Under the pieces are notes generated by a model. The model was not told where the DNA came from. It worked only from the letters and a program-made list of their open reading frames with translations, and ran no database searches. A stretch of 64,000 nucleotides of DNA from Candidatus Nitrotoga sp. M5 (GTDB taxonomy: Bacteria > Pseudomonadota > Gammaproteobacteria > Burkholderiales > Gallionellaceae), in the NCBI RefSeq assembly GCF_927904885.1, contig NZ_CAKMNW010000067.1, forward strand, positions 62,001-126,000. Reading direction: 5' to 3'. The position numbers and the translations under genes are program-made. This document shows positions 37,321 to 47,597 of this stretch, piece after piece (position 1 is the stretch's first letter; the number at the start of each line of letters is the position of its first letter).

Positions 37321-39114
37321 ATGCAATATATTCGTAATTTTTCCATTATCGCCCACATTGACCACGGCAAATCTACTTTGGCCGACCGAATTATTCAGTT
37401 GTGCGGAGGACTTTCTGACCGTGAAATGGAATCGCAGGTGCTCGACTCCATGGATTTGGAACGCGAGCGAGGCATTACCATCAAAGCTCAGACTGCTGCG
37501 CTGGAATATAAGGCTCGTGATGGCCAGATATACAATCTCAATTTGATTGATACACCAGGACACGTAGATTTTTCTTATGAGGTATCACGCTCATTGTCTG
37601 CCTGTGAAGGCGCGTTGTTAGTCGTAGATGCATCTCAGGGAGTGGAAGCGCAGACAGTAGCAAACTGCTACACCGCTCTCGACCTTGGAGTGGAAGTAGT
37701 GCCGGTGTTGAACAAGATAGACTTGCCGTCTGCCAACCCGGAAAACGCTATTGAAGAAATAGAGGAAGTGATCGGTATCGACGCGCACGATGCAACACGC
37801 TGCTCAGCTAAGACAGGTGAGGGCGTACAGGACGTGCTGGAAGCTCTGATCTTAAAAGTACCGGCGCCTAAAGGTGACCCAACTGAGCCACTATGTGCTC
37901 TGATTATAGATGCGTGGTTCGATAATTATGTTGGTGTAGTAATGTTGGTGCGGGTTTTTAACGGAACTTTAAAACCCAAGGATAAGATTCTGTTGATGGC
38001 TACCGGTGCGCAGCATTTGGTTGAGCACATCGGTGTATTTACGCCGAAGTCACAACGACGTGAAATATTGTCTGCTGGTCAGGTCGGTTTTGTCATTGCG
38101 GGTATCAAGGAGCTGACGGCGGCCAAGATTGGTGACACCATCACTCTGGCAAACAGGCCAACAACCACAGCCTTGCCGGGTTTTAAAGAGGTGCAACCAC
38201 AAGTATTTGCGGGATTGTTTCCGGTAGAATCAAATCAATATGAATCGCTGCGTAATTCGCTGGAAAAGCTCAGGCTAAATGACGCTTCATTGCAGTATGA
38301 ACCAGAAGTTTCGCAAGCACTGGGTTTCGGTTTTCGCTGTGGATTTCTGGGGTTGCTGCATATGGAAATTGTGCAGGAACGACTTGAACGCGAATTCGAC
38401 ATGGATTTAATTACCACTGCACCTACCGTTATTTATGAGGTGTTACAGCGCGATGGGGCAATGCTTATAGTGGATAATCCTTCCAAGATGCCGGATCCGT
38501 CCAAAATCGAGGAAATCCGTGAACCTATTGTGACAGTCAACTTGTATGTGCCGCAGGAATACGTTGGTGCGGTGATTACATTATGTACGCAAAAGCGCGG
38601 TGTACAGCTCGATATGAGTTATCACGGTAAGCAAGTATTGCTTGTGTATGAGATACCAATGGCAGAAATCGTACTCGATTTCTTTGACAAGTTGAAGTCG
38701 AATTCGCGCGGATATGCCTCCATGGATTACGAATTTAAGGAATATCGTGCAGCCGATGTGACCAAGGTGGATATACTGATCAATGGTGAAAAGGTGGATG
38801 CGCTGGCAATTATCCTGCACCGCAGCAATAGCCAGTTCCGAGGTCGTGAAGTGGTGGCCAAAATGCGTGAGTTGATTCCGCGCCAGATGTTCGATGTTGC
38901 AATCCAGGCTGCTGTTGGTGCAAACATAATCTCGCGTGAAAATGTTAAGGCGTTACGAAAAAATGTACTAGCCAAATGCTATGGAGGTGACATCTCGCGC
39001 AAGCGCAAGTTGCTGGAAAAGCAGAAAGCTGGCAAGAAACGTATGAAGCAAGTAGGTAATGTAGAAATTCCACAGGAGGCTTTTTTGGCAATCCTGCAGG
39101 TAGGCGAAAAGTAA
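37321..39114 (+). CDS. lepA: Elongation factor 4 (LepA)
   Basis: LepA is a ribosomal GTPase that affects translation initiation and back-translocation. The 597 residues match the family. G1 is [14 protein letters not shown]3 is [13 protein letters not shown]4 is LNKIDLPSA. The C-terminal LepA-specific domain contains [19 protein letters not shown] (as [10 protein letters not shown]). It starts [16 protein letters not shown] at ATG 37321. It heads a co-directional run lepA-lepB-DUF4845-rnc-era-recO-pdxJ-acpS-nagZ with mostly short gaps, a standard betaproteobacterial arrangement. Confidence 0.98.
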   Translation: MQYIRNFSIIAHIDHGKSTLADRIIQLCGGLSDREMESQVLDSMDLERERGITIKAQTAALEYKARDGQIYNLNLIDTPGHVDFSYEVSRSLSACEGALLVVDASQGVEAQTVANCYTALDLGVEVVPVLNKIDLPSANPENAIEEIEEVIGIDAHDATRCSAKTGEGVQDVLEALILKVPAPKGDPTEPLCALIIDAWFDNYVGVVMLVRVFNGTLKPKDKILLMATGAQHLVEHIGVFTPKSQRREILSAGQVGFVIAGIKELTAAKIGDTITLANRPTTTALPGFKEVQPQVFAGLFPVESNQYESLRNSLEKLRLNDASLQYEPEVSQALGFGFRCGFLGLLHMEIVQERLEREFDMDLITTAPTVIYEVLQRDGAMLIVDNPSKMPDPSKIEEIREPIVTVNLYVPQEYVGAVITLCTQKRGVQLDMSYHGKQVLLVYEIPMAEIVLDFFDKLKSNSRGYASMDYEFKEYRAADVTKVDILINGEKVDALAIILHRSNSQFRGREVVAKMRELIPRQMFDVAIQAAVGANIISRENVKALRKNVLAKCYGGDISRKRKLLEKQKAGKKRMKQVGNVEIPQEAFLAILQVGEK

Positions 39115-39133
39115 CGTTAAGACGGGAATTGAG

Positions 39134-39937
39134 ATGAATTTTGCTTTAATTATGTTTGTGTTGTTGCTGATCACCGGCAGTGTGTGGTTGCTTGATCGCT
39201 TGGTACTGCAGTCGAAACGCACAGAGTCTACCAAGGAGCCTTGGTGGGTGGAATATTCCAAGAGTTTTTTCCCTGTTATCTTGGCGGTATTCTTGCTGCG
39301 CTCATTTCTGGTTGAGCCTTTCAAAATACCGTCCGGGTCGATGATTCCGACTTTACAGGTAGGTGACTTTATTTTGGTGAACAAATTTACTTATGGTATT
39401 CGTTTGCCCATCATTAGCAAGAAGCTAGTAGAAATTAATTCCCCCAATCGAGGCGATGTGATGGTCTTCCACTATCCGGAAAATCCATCGTTAGATTATA
39501 TTAAGCGGGTGGTTGGATTGCCTGGCGACCACATTGCATATCGCAATAAGCAGGTGTTTGTGAACAATGTACTGCAAGAGCAGAAGCCTGAGGGTGACTA
39601 TAATTATGTGGAAACTGGTCTGAACTTTGTGCATACAAAACGTTATACAGAAAATTTGACTGGGCATAACCATGCCATGTTAGTCAATCCAGACGTGCCC
39701 AACATGCAGATAGGAGCGGTAGCGGAATTTCCACACCGGGAAAATTGCACATACAGCGAAAAGGAGATGCGCTGCACAGTGCCAGCTGGACATTATTTTA
39801 TGCTTGGTGATAATCGCGACAACAGTCGAGATAGTCGTTACTGGGGTTTTGTGCCGGATAACATGATCGTCGGTAAAGCATTTATGGTTTGGATGAATTT
39901 TAGTGATTTGAAACGTATAGGCTTATCCATTGATTGA
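39134..39937 (+). CDS. lepB: Signal peptidase I
   Basis: LepB cleaves signal peptides of exported proteins at the outer face of the inner membrane. The 267 residues contain two N-terminal membrane segments (about residues 3-20 and 48-65). The catalytic serine lies in PSGSMIPTLQVGDF (about S75) and the lysine in YIKRVVGLPGDH. The C-terminal box GDNRDNSRDSRYWGF is clear. It follows lepA by 19 bp. Confidence 0.97.
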   Translation: MNFALIMFVLLLITGSVWLLDRLVLQSKRTESTKEPWWVEYSKSFFPVILAVFLLRSFLVEPFKIPSGSMIPTLQVGDFILVNKFTYGIRLPIISKKLVEINSPNRGDVMVFHYPENPSLDYIKRVVGLPGDHIAYRNKQVFVNNVLQEQKPEGDYNYVETGLNFVHTKRYTENLTGHNHAMLVNPDVPNMQIGAVAEFPHRENCTYSEKEMRCTVPAGHYFMLGDNRDNSRDSRYWGFVPDNMIVGKAFMVWMNFSDLKRIGLSID

Positions 39938-39958
39938 CATTGCAAATGAAAGTGGCTC

Positions 39959-40339
39959 ATGATCAAAATAATTGCAAACAGGCAGCGTGGCGTGAGTTTG
40001 TCTGGTCTTTTGATATGGTCAATTATATTAATAATCGCGGCGATTGGTGGCATGAAAGTTATTCCGGCGTATATTGAAAATGCCGAAATTAAAAGTATTC
40101 TTTACACCATCGTGACTGATCCGGAAATGCAAGGGGCTCAATCCAAGAATATTCGCGAATCGTTCAGTAAACGGGCCGTAATGAATAATATTAATGTCGT
40201 CACAGCGAATGATATTGAAATAGTCAAGGATGCACGTGGCCTATCACTGAGCATTAGTTATCAAGTTAAAATTCCGCTGGCTGGCAACGCTAGTTTGTTA
40301 CTTGAATTCAATCCAAGTAGTTTAAAAAATAGCCGATGA
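39959..40339 (+). CDS. DUF4845 membrane-anchored protein
   Basis: This small 126-residue protein has one N-terminal membrane helix (about residues 10-32, GVSLSGLLIWSIILIIAAIGG) and a short periplasmic domain. The sequence and position between lepB and rnc match the DUF4845 family, whose role is unknown. It overlaps the rnc start by 4 bp (ATGA), so translation of the two is coupled. Confidence 0.85.
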   Translation: MIKIIANRQRGVSLSGLLIWSIILIIAAIGGMKVIPAYIENAEIKSILYTIVTDPEMQGAQSKNIRESFSKRAVMNNINVVTANDIEIVKDARGLSLSISYQVKIPLAGNASLLLEFNPSSLKNSR

Positions 40340-41004
40340 ATCGTGATACGCTGTGCAATCTAATTGGCTATGTCTTCACGCAACCGCAACTATTGCAGCG
40401 TGCTCTGACACATCGCAGTTATAGTGCGGTACATAATGAGCGTTTGGAGTTTCTCGGTGATAGCATTCTCAATTGTGTAGTAGCCAAACATCTGTATGAC
40501 ATTAATCCTAGTTTACCGGAAGGTGATTTATCGCGTTTGCGCTCCAATCTGGTCAATCAGCAAACCTTGGTCATCTTAGCTCAGCAATTGCGTTTGGGCG
40601 AATTGTTATTGCTGGGCGATGGAGAGCGCAAAAGCGCTGGTTTTCGTCGCCCTTCGATCCTTGCCGATACCATGGAAGCTTTGTTCGGCGCAGTATTTCT
40701 GGACGGTGGTTTTGCAGCAGCAGAGCAGGTTGTGCTCCGGCTGTACGTGCCTTTTATCGCGCAAGCAGACGCGCAGACGTTGGGTAAAGATTACAAAACA
40801 TTGTTGCAGGAATATTTGCAAGGCAAGCGTCTGGCGTTGCCTAAATATACAGTGATTGCAACTCAGGGCGAGGCACACGCACAGCTATTTAAAGTTGAAT
40901 GCCAAATCGAACAATTGAAATTAATCACTTGCGGTGAAGGCACCAGCCGTCGCACTGCTGAACAGGTAGCAGCAGAAGCCGCCTACCGGAAAATCGAGAG
41001 CTAG
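40336..41004 (+). CDS. rnc: Ribonuclease III
   Basis: RNase III cleaves double-stranded RNA in rRNA and mRNA processing. The signature [13 protein letters not shown] (about residues 35-47) and the second metal-binding region [15 protein letters not shown] (about 112-126) are intact. A double-stranded RNA-binding domain forms the last 70 residues, ending [18 protein letters not shown]. It has 222 residues. Its start overlaps the DUF4845 gene, and era follows after 2 bases. Confidence 0.97.
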   Translation: MNRDTLCNLIGYVFTQPQLLQRALTHRSYSAVHNERLEFLGDSILNCVVAKHLYDINPSLPEGDLSRLRSNLVNQQTLVILAQQLRLGELLLLGDGERKSAGFRRPSILADTMEALFGAVFLDGGFAAAEQVVLRLYVPFIAQADAQTLGKDYKTLLQEYLQGKRLALPKYTVIATQGEAHAQLFKVECQIEQLKLITCGEGTSRRTAEQVAAEAAYRKIES

Positions 41005-41006
41005 TC

Positions 41007-41897
41007 ATGAATGCAAGTAATTACCACAGCGGCTTTATCGCCATTGTCGGACGCCCGAACGTGGGGAAATCCACTTTGCTTAATCATCTGGTCGGCCAAA
41101 AAATAAGCATCACTTCACGCAAGGCACAGACCACACGTCATCGTATTACCGGAATATTAACCGAAGAGCACGCACAGTTCGTATTCGTAGATACCCCAGG
41201 ATTTCAGATGAAGCATCTTAATACACTGAATCGCGGTTTGAATCGTGTGGTGACTAGTAGTTTACGCAACGTGAATGTGGTGCTATTCATGATTGAAGCT
41301 CGAATTTTCGATGAGCGAGATCGCCAAGTAATGAGTTTGTTGCCAAAAAATATGCCAGTGTTACTTGTTATCAATAAAGTAGATAACATGGAGAACAAAT
41401 CTGAATTATTGCCCTTTATTCAGGAGATCGCCAAGGAGCGTGAATTTACTGCTATCGTGCCAGTTAGCGCAAAACAGAACAAACACCTGGACACCTTGTT
41501 GAACGCAATTCGATCCTACTTGCCAGAAGGTGAAAAAATTTATCCTGAAGATGAAATCACTGATCGGAATGAACGTTTTCTTGCTGCCGAATTGGTGCGT
41601 GAAAAAGTCTTTCGTTTCACCGGTGAGGAACTACCATACTCAGTAAGTGTAGTGATTGAACAGTTTAAACTAGAAGGAAAGTTACGCCGTATCCATGCTG
41701 CGATTCTCGTTGATAAAGACGCGCATAAGGCGATGCTGATCGGCAAGGATGGTGAGAAACTTAAGGGAATTGCCACCCAAGCGCGATTAGATATGGAGAC
41801 ACTATTTGATGGGAAAGTTTATCTCGAAGTATGGGTTAAAGTGCGAAGTGGTTGGGCAGATAATGCGCAGGTGTTGAAAAGTTTGGGATATGAATAA
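41007..41897 (+). CDS. era: Ribosome-assembly GTPase Era
   Basis: Era binds the 3' end of 16S rRNA during 30S maturation. G1 is [15 protein letters not shown], the switch region [14 protein letters not shown]3 DTPGF and G4 INKVD. The C-terminal KH domain includes [17 protein letters not shown]. It has 296 residues. It is directly downstream of rnc, the universal pairing. Confidence 0.98.
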   Translation: MNASNYHSGFIAIVGRPNVGKSTLLNHLVGQKISITSRKAQTTRHRITGILTEEHAQFVFVDTPGFQMKHLNTLNRGLNRVVTSSLRNVNVVLFMIEARIFDERDRQVMSLLPKNMPVLLVINKVDNMENKSELLPFIQEIAKEREFTAIVPVSAKQNKHLDTLLNAIRSYLPEGEKIYPEDEITDRNERFLAAELVREKVFRFTGEELPYSVSVVIEQFKLEGKLRRIHAAILVDKDAHKAMLIGKDGEKLKGIATQARLDMETLFDGKVYLEVWVKVRSGWADNAQVLKSLGYE

Positions 41898-42059
41898 TTT
41901 TAAACTTAAATCCCCTTTGTCTTTTCTGCAAGAGCGAAGGGTTAGCTAGTGAAGAACTCACTGCGATGCGGCGACCCTTCAATAGTTGTAATTGGGTGGT
42001 CGAGGTTACTGCCTTCGCGTTTTTCTCTTCTGTGATAAGGAGAGGTAGGGAGGAGTAAA

Positions 42060-42803
42060 TTGCAGCCGCACAAACAAAGATTGGAAGACGAGCCCGCTTT
42101 CGTCCTGCACAGCTACCCCTATCGTGAAACCAGCCTAATATTGGAAGTGTTAAGCCGGCAACATGGTCGCGTGGCACTGGTGGCGCGCGGTGCGCGGCGT
42201 CCGAGATCGGCGTTGCGCGGATTGTTGATGGGTTTTCAGCCATTATTGTTAAGCTGGTTCGGAAAGCATGAGTTGCGTACTTTGCACCGTGCCGAGTGGC
42301 AGGGTGGACAGCCGCAATTACAGGGAACAGCTTTGCTGTGCGGTTTCTATTTGAATGAATTGCTGCTCAACCTGATGGTTCGTGATGATCCGCATGAGCA
42401 ATTGTTTGACTATTATCAGCATACTCTGCAACGGCTAGCAAATGAAGCGGACTATGCGGCTATTTTGCGTTGTTTTGAAAAACATTTGCTGCAAGAGTTG
42501 GGTTATGCAATGTTATTGGTACAAGAAGCGGACAGTGGTGAGCCGATAAATTCATTTGCACCCTACCGTTATGTGCTCGAACGTGGTGCGGTTCGTGCTA
42601 CGTCTACTGATTCAGACATATCAGATGTATCAGAAGGCTTGTTAATGTTGGGCAAAACTTTGCAAGATATGGCCGCAGATGATTACCGCGATGCAGTAAG
42701 CGCTCAGCAGAGCAAGCAATTGATGCGTATGATATTGAATCATCATCTTGCGGGCAAAACATTGTATACACGCGAATTGATAAGAGATTTACAAAAAATA
42801 TGA
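42060..42803 (+). CDS. recO: DNA repair protein RecO
   Basis: RecO helps load RecA onto SSB-coated single-stranded DNA. It has the N-terminal OB-fold ([18 protein letters not shown], then [16 protein letters not shown]) and the helical C-terminal domain. No zinc-finger cysteines are seen, as in enteric RecO. The start is the TTG at 42060. It is supported by GGGAGGAG five bases upstream, and no ATG is suitably placed. It has 247 residues. The stop overlaps the pdxJ ATG (ATGA), so the two are coupled. Confidence 0.92.
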   Translation: MQPHKQRLEDEPAFVLHSYPYRETSLILEVLSRQHGRVALVARGARRPRSALRGLLMGFQPLLLSWFGKHELRTLHRAEWQGGQPQLQGTALLCGFYLNELLLNLMVRDDPHEQLFDYYQHTLQRLANEADYAAILRCFEKHLLQELGYAMLLVQEADSGEPINSFAPYRYVLERGAVRATSTDSDISDVSEGLLMLGKTLQDMAADDYRDAVSAQQSKQLMRMILNHHLAGKTLYTRELIRDLQKI

Positions 42804-43525
42804 TCAACCTTGGACTCAACATCGACCACGTTGCCACGTTGCGCCAAGTTCGGGGCACGCGTTATCCTAATGTTATTCAAGCCGCGTTAATTGGAGAGGC
42901 AGCAGGCGCCGACGTAATTACACTGCATTTACGAGAAGATCGCCGCCACATCCAAGATCGGGACGTGGAAATTTTGCGCGATATGCTGCAAACGCGTATG
43001 AACCTTGAAAGCGCCATAACCGACGAAATGTTGGCCATTGCTTTGCGTATTAAGCCGCACGACGTTTGCTTCGTGCCGGAACGGCGCGAAGAATTGACGA
43101 CTGAGGGAGGATTGGATGTGGTGGGGCATTTTGATAGTGTAAAGCGTGCTTGTATGCTTTGTGCGGAGGCGGGCATACGTGTGTCCTTATTTGTGGACGC
43201 GGATGAAAAGCAAATGGATGCGGCACGGTCTGCAGGTGCTCCGGTTGTAGAGATTCACACGGGAAAGTATGCGGATGCTGTCAACGTGTCGCATCAGACA
43301 CAAGAATTAGCGCGCATTCAGCGCACAGTGATACATGCTCATGCACTTGGTTTACAAGTTAATGCCGGGCATGGCCTAAACTATCATAACGTACAACCTA
43401 TCGTCGCTATCCCTAATATCTGTGAACTCAATATCGGTCATGCCATAATTGCCGAGGCACTATTCATCGGTCTGGAGCAAGCTGTGAAAAAAATGAAAGC
43501 GCTGCTAATAGGCACTCATCCATAA
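42800..43525 (+). CDS. pdxJ: Pyridoxine 5'-phosphate synthase
   Basis: PdxJ condenses 3-amino-2-oxopropyl phosphate and deoxyxylulose 5-phosphate in the DXP-dependent vitamin B6 pathway. The 241 residues start [20 protein letters not shown] and contain [17 protein letters not shown] and the end pattern [15 protein letters not shown] [12 protein letters not shown]. All are hallmark segments. A 4-bp overlap with recO and a short gap to acpS reproduce the order recO-pdxJ-acpS seen in many Proteobacteria. Confidence 0.97.
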   Translation: MINLGLNIDHVATLRQVRGTRYPNVIQAALIGEAAGADVITLHLREDRRHIQDRDVEILRDMLQTRMNLESAITDEMLAIALRIKPHDVCFVPERREELTTEGGLDVVGHFDSVKRACMLCAEAGIRVSLFVDADEKQMDAARSAGAPVVEIHTGKYADAVNVSHQTQELARIQRTVIHAHALGLQVNAGHGLNYHNVQPIVAIPNICELNIGHAIIAEALFIGLEQAVKKMKALLIGTHP

Positions 43526-43545
43526 AGCATGGAAGCTAAGTTACC

Positions 43546-43929
43546 GTGATTTTAGGTATCGGCACTGACATAGTTGCTTATGCACGTATTGCGGCAGTAT
43601 ATGCCAAATTCGGCGAGCGCTTTGCACAGCGTGTGTTGAGCCAGCAGGAATTAACGGAGTATCGTACTCATGCTCACCCTGTGCGTCTGCTAATGAAACG
43701 TTTTGCCGCCAAGGAAGCACTAGCTAAGGCGACAGGCAGTGGCTTGAGATATCCCGTGAGTTTGCAAAAAATTAGCGTGATACACGATGCTTTTGGCAAA
43801 CCAATTTTTGAATTTGATGCGGAATTGGCTACGCACCTAATGCAGCTAGGCTTGACTCACCATCATCTAAGTATTAGTGATGACCAAGATATTGCAGTGG
43901 CATTCGTGATTTTGGAAAAAAATGATTAA
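43546..43929 (+). CDS. acpS: Holo-[acyl-carrier-protein] synthase
   Basis: AcpS transfers the phosphopantetheine arm from CoA to apo-ACP. The protein begins MILGIGTDIVAYARI with the metal-binding Asp in GIGTDIV. It has FAAKEALAKATGSG (metal-binding Glu) near residues 50-65. It has 127 residues with a GTG start at 43546. The usual GIGTDIVEI is GIGTDIVAY here, a minor change. It closes the recO-pdxJ-acpS group. Confidence 0.95.
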   Translation: MILGIGTDIVAYARIAAVYAKFGERFAQRVLSQQELTEYRTHAHPVRLLMKRFAAKEALAKATGSGLRYPVSLQKISVIHDAFGKPIFEFDAELATHLMQLGLTHHHLSISDDQDIAVAFVILEKND

Positions 43930-44104
43930 GAATTAAATTCTCAAGGCAAGTATGCCGAGAGTCGCACGCAGTAACGAGCGAATTTTTCTGCTTCGATATT
44001 TCAACCAAGGAAAAGGCCAAGCTATTCCAAATGCATTGGCTTAAACCTACCGGACTCCACTTTCGAAAAAAATTCATACTTACAATATTATTGGGAGAAA
44101 TTGA

Positions 44105-45154
44105 ATGGGAATTGGCCCATGCATGCTGGATATCGCAGGTGTTACTCTAACTGCGGACGATGAAGCACGTTTACGTCATCCACAAGTAGGTGGTGTAATT
44201 CTGTTTGCGCGTAATTACAAATCTTTATGCCAGCTTAATGAGCTAACGGCCAGCATTCATGCCCTACGTACTCCGCCGTTATTGATCGCTGTGGATCAAG
44301 AAGGTGGGCGAGTACAACGGTTTGTCGACGGGTTTACGCGCATCCCTGCGATGCGCGAACTAGGCAGTATTTGGGATGAGCATCCGCGCCGCGCAAAGCA
44401 TCTGGCGCAGCAGGTAGGTTACGTTCTGGCAGCAGAATTGCGTGCTTGCGGCGTGGATTTCAGCTTTACCCCAGTGTTAGATATAGATTTTGGTATCAGC
44501 AAAGTGATTGGTGACCGCGCCTTTCATTCTGATCCACAGGCCATAGCCGAATTGGCACATAGCCTGTTGCTAGGACTCAGGCAGGGTGGCATGCAAACAG
44601 TGGGCAAGCATTTTCCTGGGCACGGCTATGTACAAGCTGATTCACACCTGGATATTTCGATAGATGAACGCAGCTATACCGACATCGAGTTGTGCGATCT
44701 GATTCCATTTCGTCAAATGGTGAATTATGGCCTGACTGCGGTCATGCCCGCGCACGTGATTTACCCCAAGGTAGACAAATATCCAGCAGGCTTTTCAAAA
44801 ATATGGTTAAAAGATATTCTGCGAGGCGAGTTGGGTTTCAGCGGATGTATATTTAGCGACGATCTGAGCATGCAAGGTGCAACGGTAGCGGGCGGTATCC
44901 TGCAACGTGCAGAAGCAGCGTTGCAGGCCGGTTGTGACATGGTGTTGGTATGTAACCAGCCGTCCTTGGCAGATGAATTGCTGGCTGAGCTAAAGTGGGA
45001 CATGCCAGCGACCAGCAAAGCGCGCCTCGTTCATATGCGGGGCCACTACCATTCCGATTCGTTGGTGCAATTGCGGGAGCAAGCAGGATTTATGAGAGCC
45101 GTGCATGAAATCGCTACTATTGGCCCAGGCACCGCAGAGTTACCGTTTGCTTAG
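44105..45154 (+). CDS. nagZ: Beta-N-acetylhexosaminidase NagZ
   Basis: NagZ is a cytoplasmic family-3 glycosidase. It removes N-acetylglucosamine from anhydro-muropeptides in cell-wall recycling. The key loop [14 protein letters not shown] with the catalytic His/Asp is present. The nucleophile Asp lies in [10 protein letters not shown]. The N-terminal substrate motif [14 protein letters not shown] is clear. It has 349 residues. A 175-bp gap separates it from acpS, so it may have its own promoter. Confidence 0.97.
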   Translation: MGIGPCMLDIAGVTLTADDEARLRHPQVGGVILFARNYKSLCQLNELTASIHALRTPPLLIAVDQEGGRVQRFVDGFTRIPAMRELGSIWDEHPRRAKHLAQQVGYVLAAELRACGVDFSFTPVLDIDFGISKVIGDRAFHSDPQAIAELAHSLLLGLRQGGMQTVGKHFPGHGYVQADSHLDISIDERSYTDIELCDLIPFRQMVNYGLTAVMPAHVIYPKVDKYPAGFSKIWLKDILRGELGFSGCIFSDDLSMQGATVAGGILQRAEAALQAGCDMVLVCNQPSLADELLAELKWDMPATSKARLVHMRGHYHSDSLVQLREQAGFMRAVHEIATIGPGTAELPFA

Positions 45155-45264
45155 TAGCGCTTTATCCAAAGTATACGGGGGCAGTAATTTTAGGGTGTGG
45201 TTTACTAATGACTAATCTTTAAAGCATAACGTGCTGTACCGGTGGTTTTATGAGGGGAAAAGCC

Positions 45265-45993
45265 ATGTCTGATCTAGATTTATTTGAACCATTGCTCAGT
45301 TGTGGCACAGTAGAAGCGTTGCATACTACGACCACTAACATCGCTGGCCAACTAGGTTTTGACCATTTTATTTACGGGGTGCAGGTAAATACTTCAATTA
45401 CTCGGCCTTATCAATTCATTCTAAATGGATACCCTAAGGAATGGCGCGCTCGCTACATTGAACATAATTATCAAAAAATAGACCCTACATATGCTCATTG
45501 CATAACTAAGAAACAGGCTATTCCCGTTATTTGGAACAATCAGGTGTTTAAGGGCGACGATGCAACTAAAATGAGAAACGAGTCAAGAGAGTTTGGTTTG
45601 CAGCGTGGCGCAAGTTTTCCTGTCCACGGTGGTCATGGTGATGCTGCAATGTTGAGTCTTGCTACTTCTCAAGATTCCTGTAAAGCTGAACAGGAGATCG
45701 TTTCTATCATAGGGAAGTCTCAATTATTGGCATGTTATTTACATGAGGCGACTCAACGGATTGTCCTGAGTAAACCCCCGCTTTTGTTGACAAAAATGGA
45801 GCTTACATTTCGAGAAAAAGAGTGTCTTCTGTGGGCGGCGGAAGGAAAAACTGGAGGAGAAATAGCTGACATACTTAAAGTTACGGAACGTACCGTGACC
45901 TTTCATCTACAAAATGCAGGCAACAAAATGGGAGCATCCAACCGTCAACATGCGATTGCCCGTGCTATTTCGATGGGACTTATAGCTCCCTGA
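45265..45993 (+). CDS. LuxR-type quorum-sensing regulator
   Basis: This transcription factor senses acyl-homoserine lactone. The N-terminal autoinducer-binding domain shows the invariant residues of the family: Trp and Tyr in PKEWRARYIEHNY, Asp-Pro in KIDPTYAH, Trp in VIWNNQ, Gly in RGASFPVHG. The C-terminal LuxR helix-turn-helix runs LTFREKECLLWAAEGKTGGE to RTVTFHLQNAGNKM. I chose ATG 45265 (242 residues) because AGGGG lies upstream. The ORF's earlier ATG at 45250 would consume that site. luxI follows 294 bp later on the same strand. Confidence 0.93.
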   Translation: MSDLDLFEPLLSCGTVEALHTTTTNIAGQLGFDHFIYGVQVNTSITRPYQFILNGYPKEWRARYIEHNYQKIDPTYAHCITKKQAIPVIWNNQVFKGDDATKMRNESREFGLQRGASFPVHGGHGDAAMLSLATSQDSCKAEQEIVSIIGKSQLLACYLHEATQRIVLSKPPLLLTKMELTFREKECLLWAAEGKTGGEIADILKVTERTVTFHLQNAGNKMGASNRQHAIARAISMGLIAP

Positions 45994-46001
45994 ATTTTGG
46001 T

Positions 46002-46188
46002 TGACTGCCAATCCGAGCGGTGCTTGATCGCTGCTATATTCAAACTCAACAGAATTTTGCCAGTTTTATGAGTCTTGCAAATTTTTCGCCCTGCGAGATG
46101 CCTTATATGGCGTAATTTCTCCCTTTCTACCTCGAAGCAAAACTCATCGCTTAACTTTAGAATCTGGTCTAGCTGAGGTTGGCAGTCA
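46002..46188. repeat. Inverted repeat spanning the luxR-luxI gap
   Basis: TGACTGCCAA (46002-46011) and TTGGCAGTCA (46179-46188) are exact 10-bp inverted repeats about 170 bp apart, just past the luxR stop and just before the lux box. They could fold the leader or bound a small element. No role can be assigned from sequence. Confidence 0.5.
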
Positions 46189-46205
46189 TTGATCAAGATT
46201 TTACC

Positions 46206-46221
46206 CTGTAATATCTTACAG
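46206..46221 (+). promoter_or_regulatory. lux-box-like operator of luxI
   Basis: CTGTAATATCTTACAG is a perfect 6-bp inverted repeat (CTGTAA/TTACAG) with a 4-base centre, the CT-N12-AG form of LuxR-type binding sites. It lies 67 bp upstream of the luxI start. Positive autoregulation of luxI by the adjacent LuxR is the natural inference. Confidence 0.7.
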
Positions 46222-46287
46222 CTAGCTAGCCATTGAGATACGTAGTCTCATTAACTCTGTCATCCACTAACGACAGGGGAAAGATAA

Positions 46288-46902
46288 ATGAGACAAATAA
46301 TGCTTGCGCAACATGGAGATGGGGCCCTGGATAATCAAACGGCGCTGGGAATGTACCGCCTTAGGCATGAAGTCTTTCATGACCGACTGGGATGGGATGT
46401 TAACAGTGATAACGGCATGGAGCACGATGAGTTTGACGAAGCAAATCCTGTTTATGTGCTAGTAAAAAACGAAGGGAACGAGGTACAGGGTTGTTGGCGG
46501 CTACTGCCTACTACCGGTCCAAATATGTTAAGAGATACCTTTTCTGAGTTGTTACATGGACAGCCGGCACCTCAACAAGATGCGGTGTGGGAATTAAGCC
46601 GATTTGCAATGTTAAGTAGCAAGCTGGATAGAAGTGGCTATGGACTCAGTAATACTCCCATCCAGATGATTCAGGCAGCTGTGAGATTCGCCCAAAAAAA
46701 TGGAATAGAGCGGTATGTTTCAGTTACTAGTGTTGCCGTAGAGCGTATGTTTCTCAAGCTGGGAATTAGTATGACTAGATTAGGTGCTCCCATAAAAATA
46801 GGTAGAATTTTAACCGTTGCCTGTACGTTAGAAATCGACGAAATAACCGAATTTGCATTGTTCGGTACGCTGCCTGAGCATAAATATAGGTTAGCTGCAT
46901 GA
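46288..46902 (+). CDS. Acyl-homoserine-lactone synthase (LuxI family)
   Basis: It makes an acyl-homoserine lactone signal from S-adenosylmethionine and an acyl-carrier. All ten or so invariant family positions can be seen: RLRHEVF with Arg, LGW with W36, HDEFD with D47 and D50, GCWRLLPTTGPNML with R71, and VWELSRFAM with E102 and R105. It has 204 residues. The acyl chain cannot be read from sequence. AGGGGAAAG lies 6 bases before the ATG. Its stop overlaps the next gene by 4 bp. Confidence 0.95.
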   Translation: MRQIMLAQHGDGALDNQTALGMYRLRHEVFHDRLGWDVNSDNGMEHDEFDEANPVYVLVKNEGNEVQGCWRLLPTTGPNMLRDTFSELLHGQPAPQQDAVWELSRFAMLSSKLDRSGYGLSNTPIQMIQAAVRFAQKNGIERYVSVTSVAVERMFLKLGISMTRLGAPIKIGRILTVACTLEIDEITEFALFGTLPEHKYRLAA

Positions 46903-47348
46903 ATATTCTGTTACTCGGTGAAGTATCAGGCACCCGCCGCATCTTGAATCAGTTGCTCGAAAATTCCAAGCATAGGTTAATCCAGCAAGCATGGGAAGAT
47001 ATGCCTGAGCCAGATTTGAAACAGTACGACATGGTGTTGGTAGATGGTAATGTTTGCGATTGCTCGCAGCAAGTGCGTTTGCTGGAATGGGTGCGTGAGG
47101 CTAGACGCCTCTTTCCAGAGCTGCCGATAGCGGCATTAAATTACGTTGGTACCCCTACGAAGGCTAAGAACGCAGAAATAAGTATGGCCAACCATTCATG
47201 CGGCGTTTCTGAATCCGGAGACGGAGTCTGGCACATGCGCTGCCGTTTGAAAGAGCTTGCCTTGAGCGAAACCGCCGCTTTAATGCGTGATGCATGCGAG
47301 CGTCAGCCTCTGGAGCCATTTGTTTTTGAATACTCGGGGCAAAATTGA
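46899..47348 (+). CDS. Unknown protein translationally coupled to luxI
   Basis: This 149-residue soluble protein starts inside the luxI stop (ATGA). I do not recognise a family by sequence. The order of hydrophobic strands and helices resembles a response-regulator receiver fold: ILLLGEVSG, then helices, YDMVLVDGNV (D49 in the phospho-acceptor position), and LPIAALNYVG. The acidic pair after strand 1 is missing, so if it is a receiver it is a pseudo-receiver. Five cysteines (53, 55, 101, 115, 133) are notable for its size. Coupling with luxI suggests a job in making, exporting or modulating the signal. Confidence 0.75.
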   Translation: MNILLLGEVSGTRRILNQLLENSKHRLIQQAWEDMPEPDLKQYDMVLVDGNVCDCSQQVRLLEWVREARRLFPELPIAALNYVGTPTKAKNAEISMANHSCGVSESGDGVWHMRCRLKELALSETAALMRDACERQPLEPFVFEYSGQN

Positions 47349-47597
47349 TATGCGGAGAGTTTTATTGGGCGTATTAGCAGGTTGGTCAAGCAAACTTGCT
47401 TCGCCTTAACCAGCAGGGCTGGAGACAGCTTTGGCTCTTTTATTCAAATATCTATAACTACCATACCTGCAGCGGGCTTTGAGTCACATGGCATCTATCT
47501 AGTCATTGCCAAAATGGTACATAAAAATCAAGATTAATTTGTAAATGTGTTTAAAGCAAACGGTACTTGATAATTAACTAAGATATGAGTGATATTA

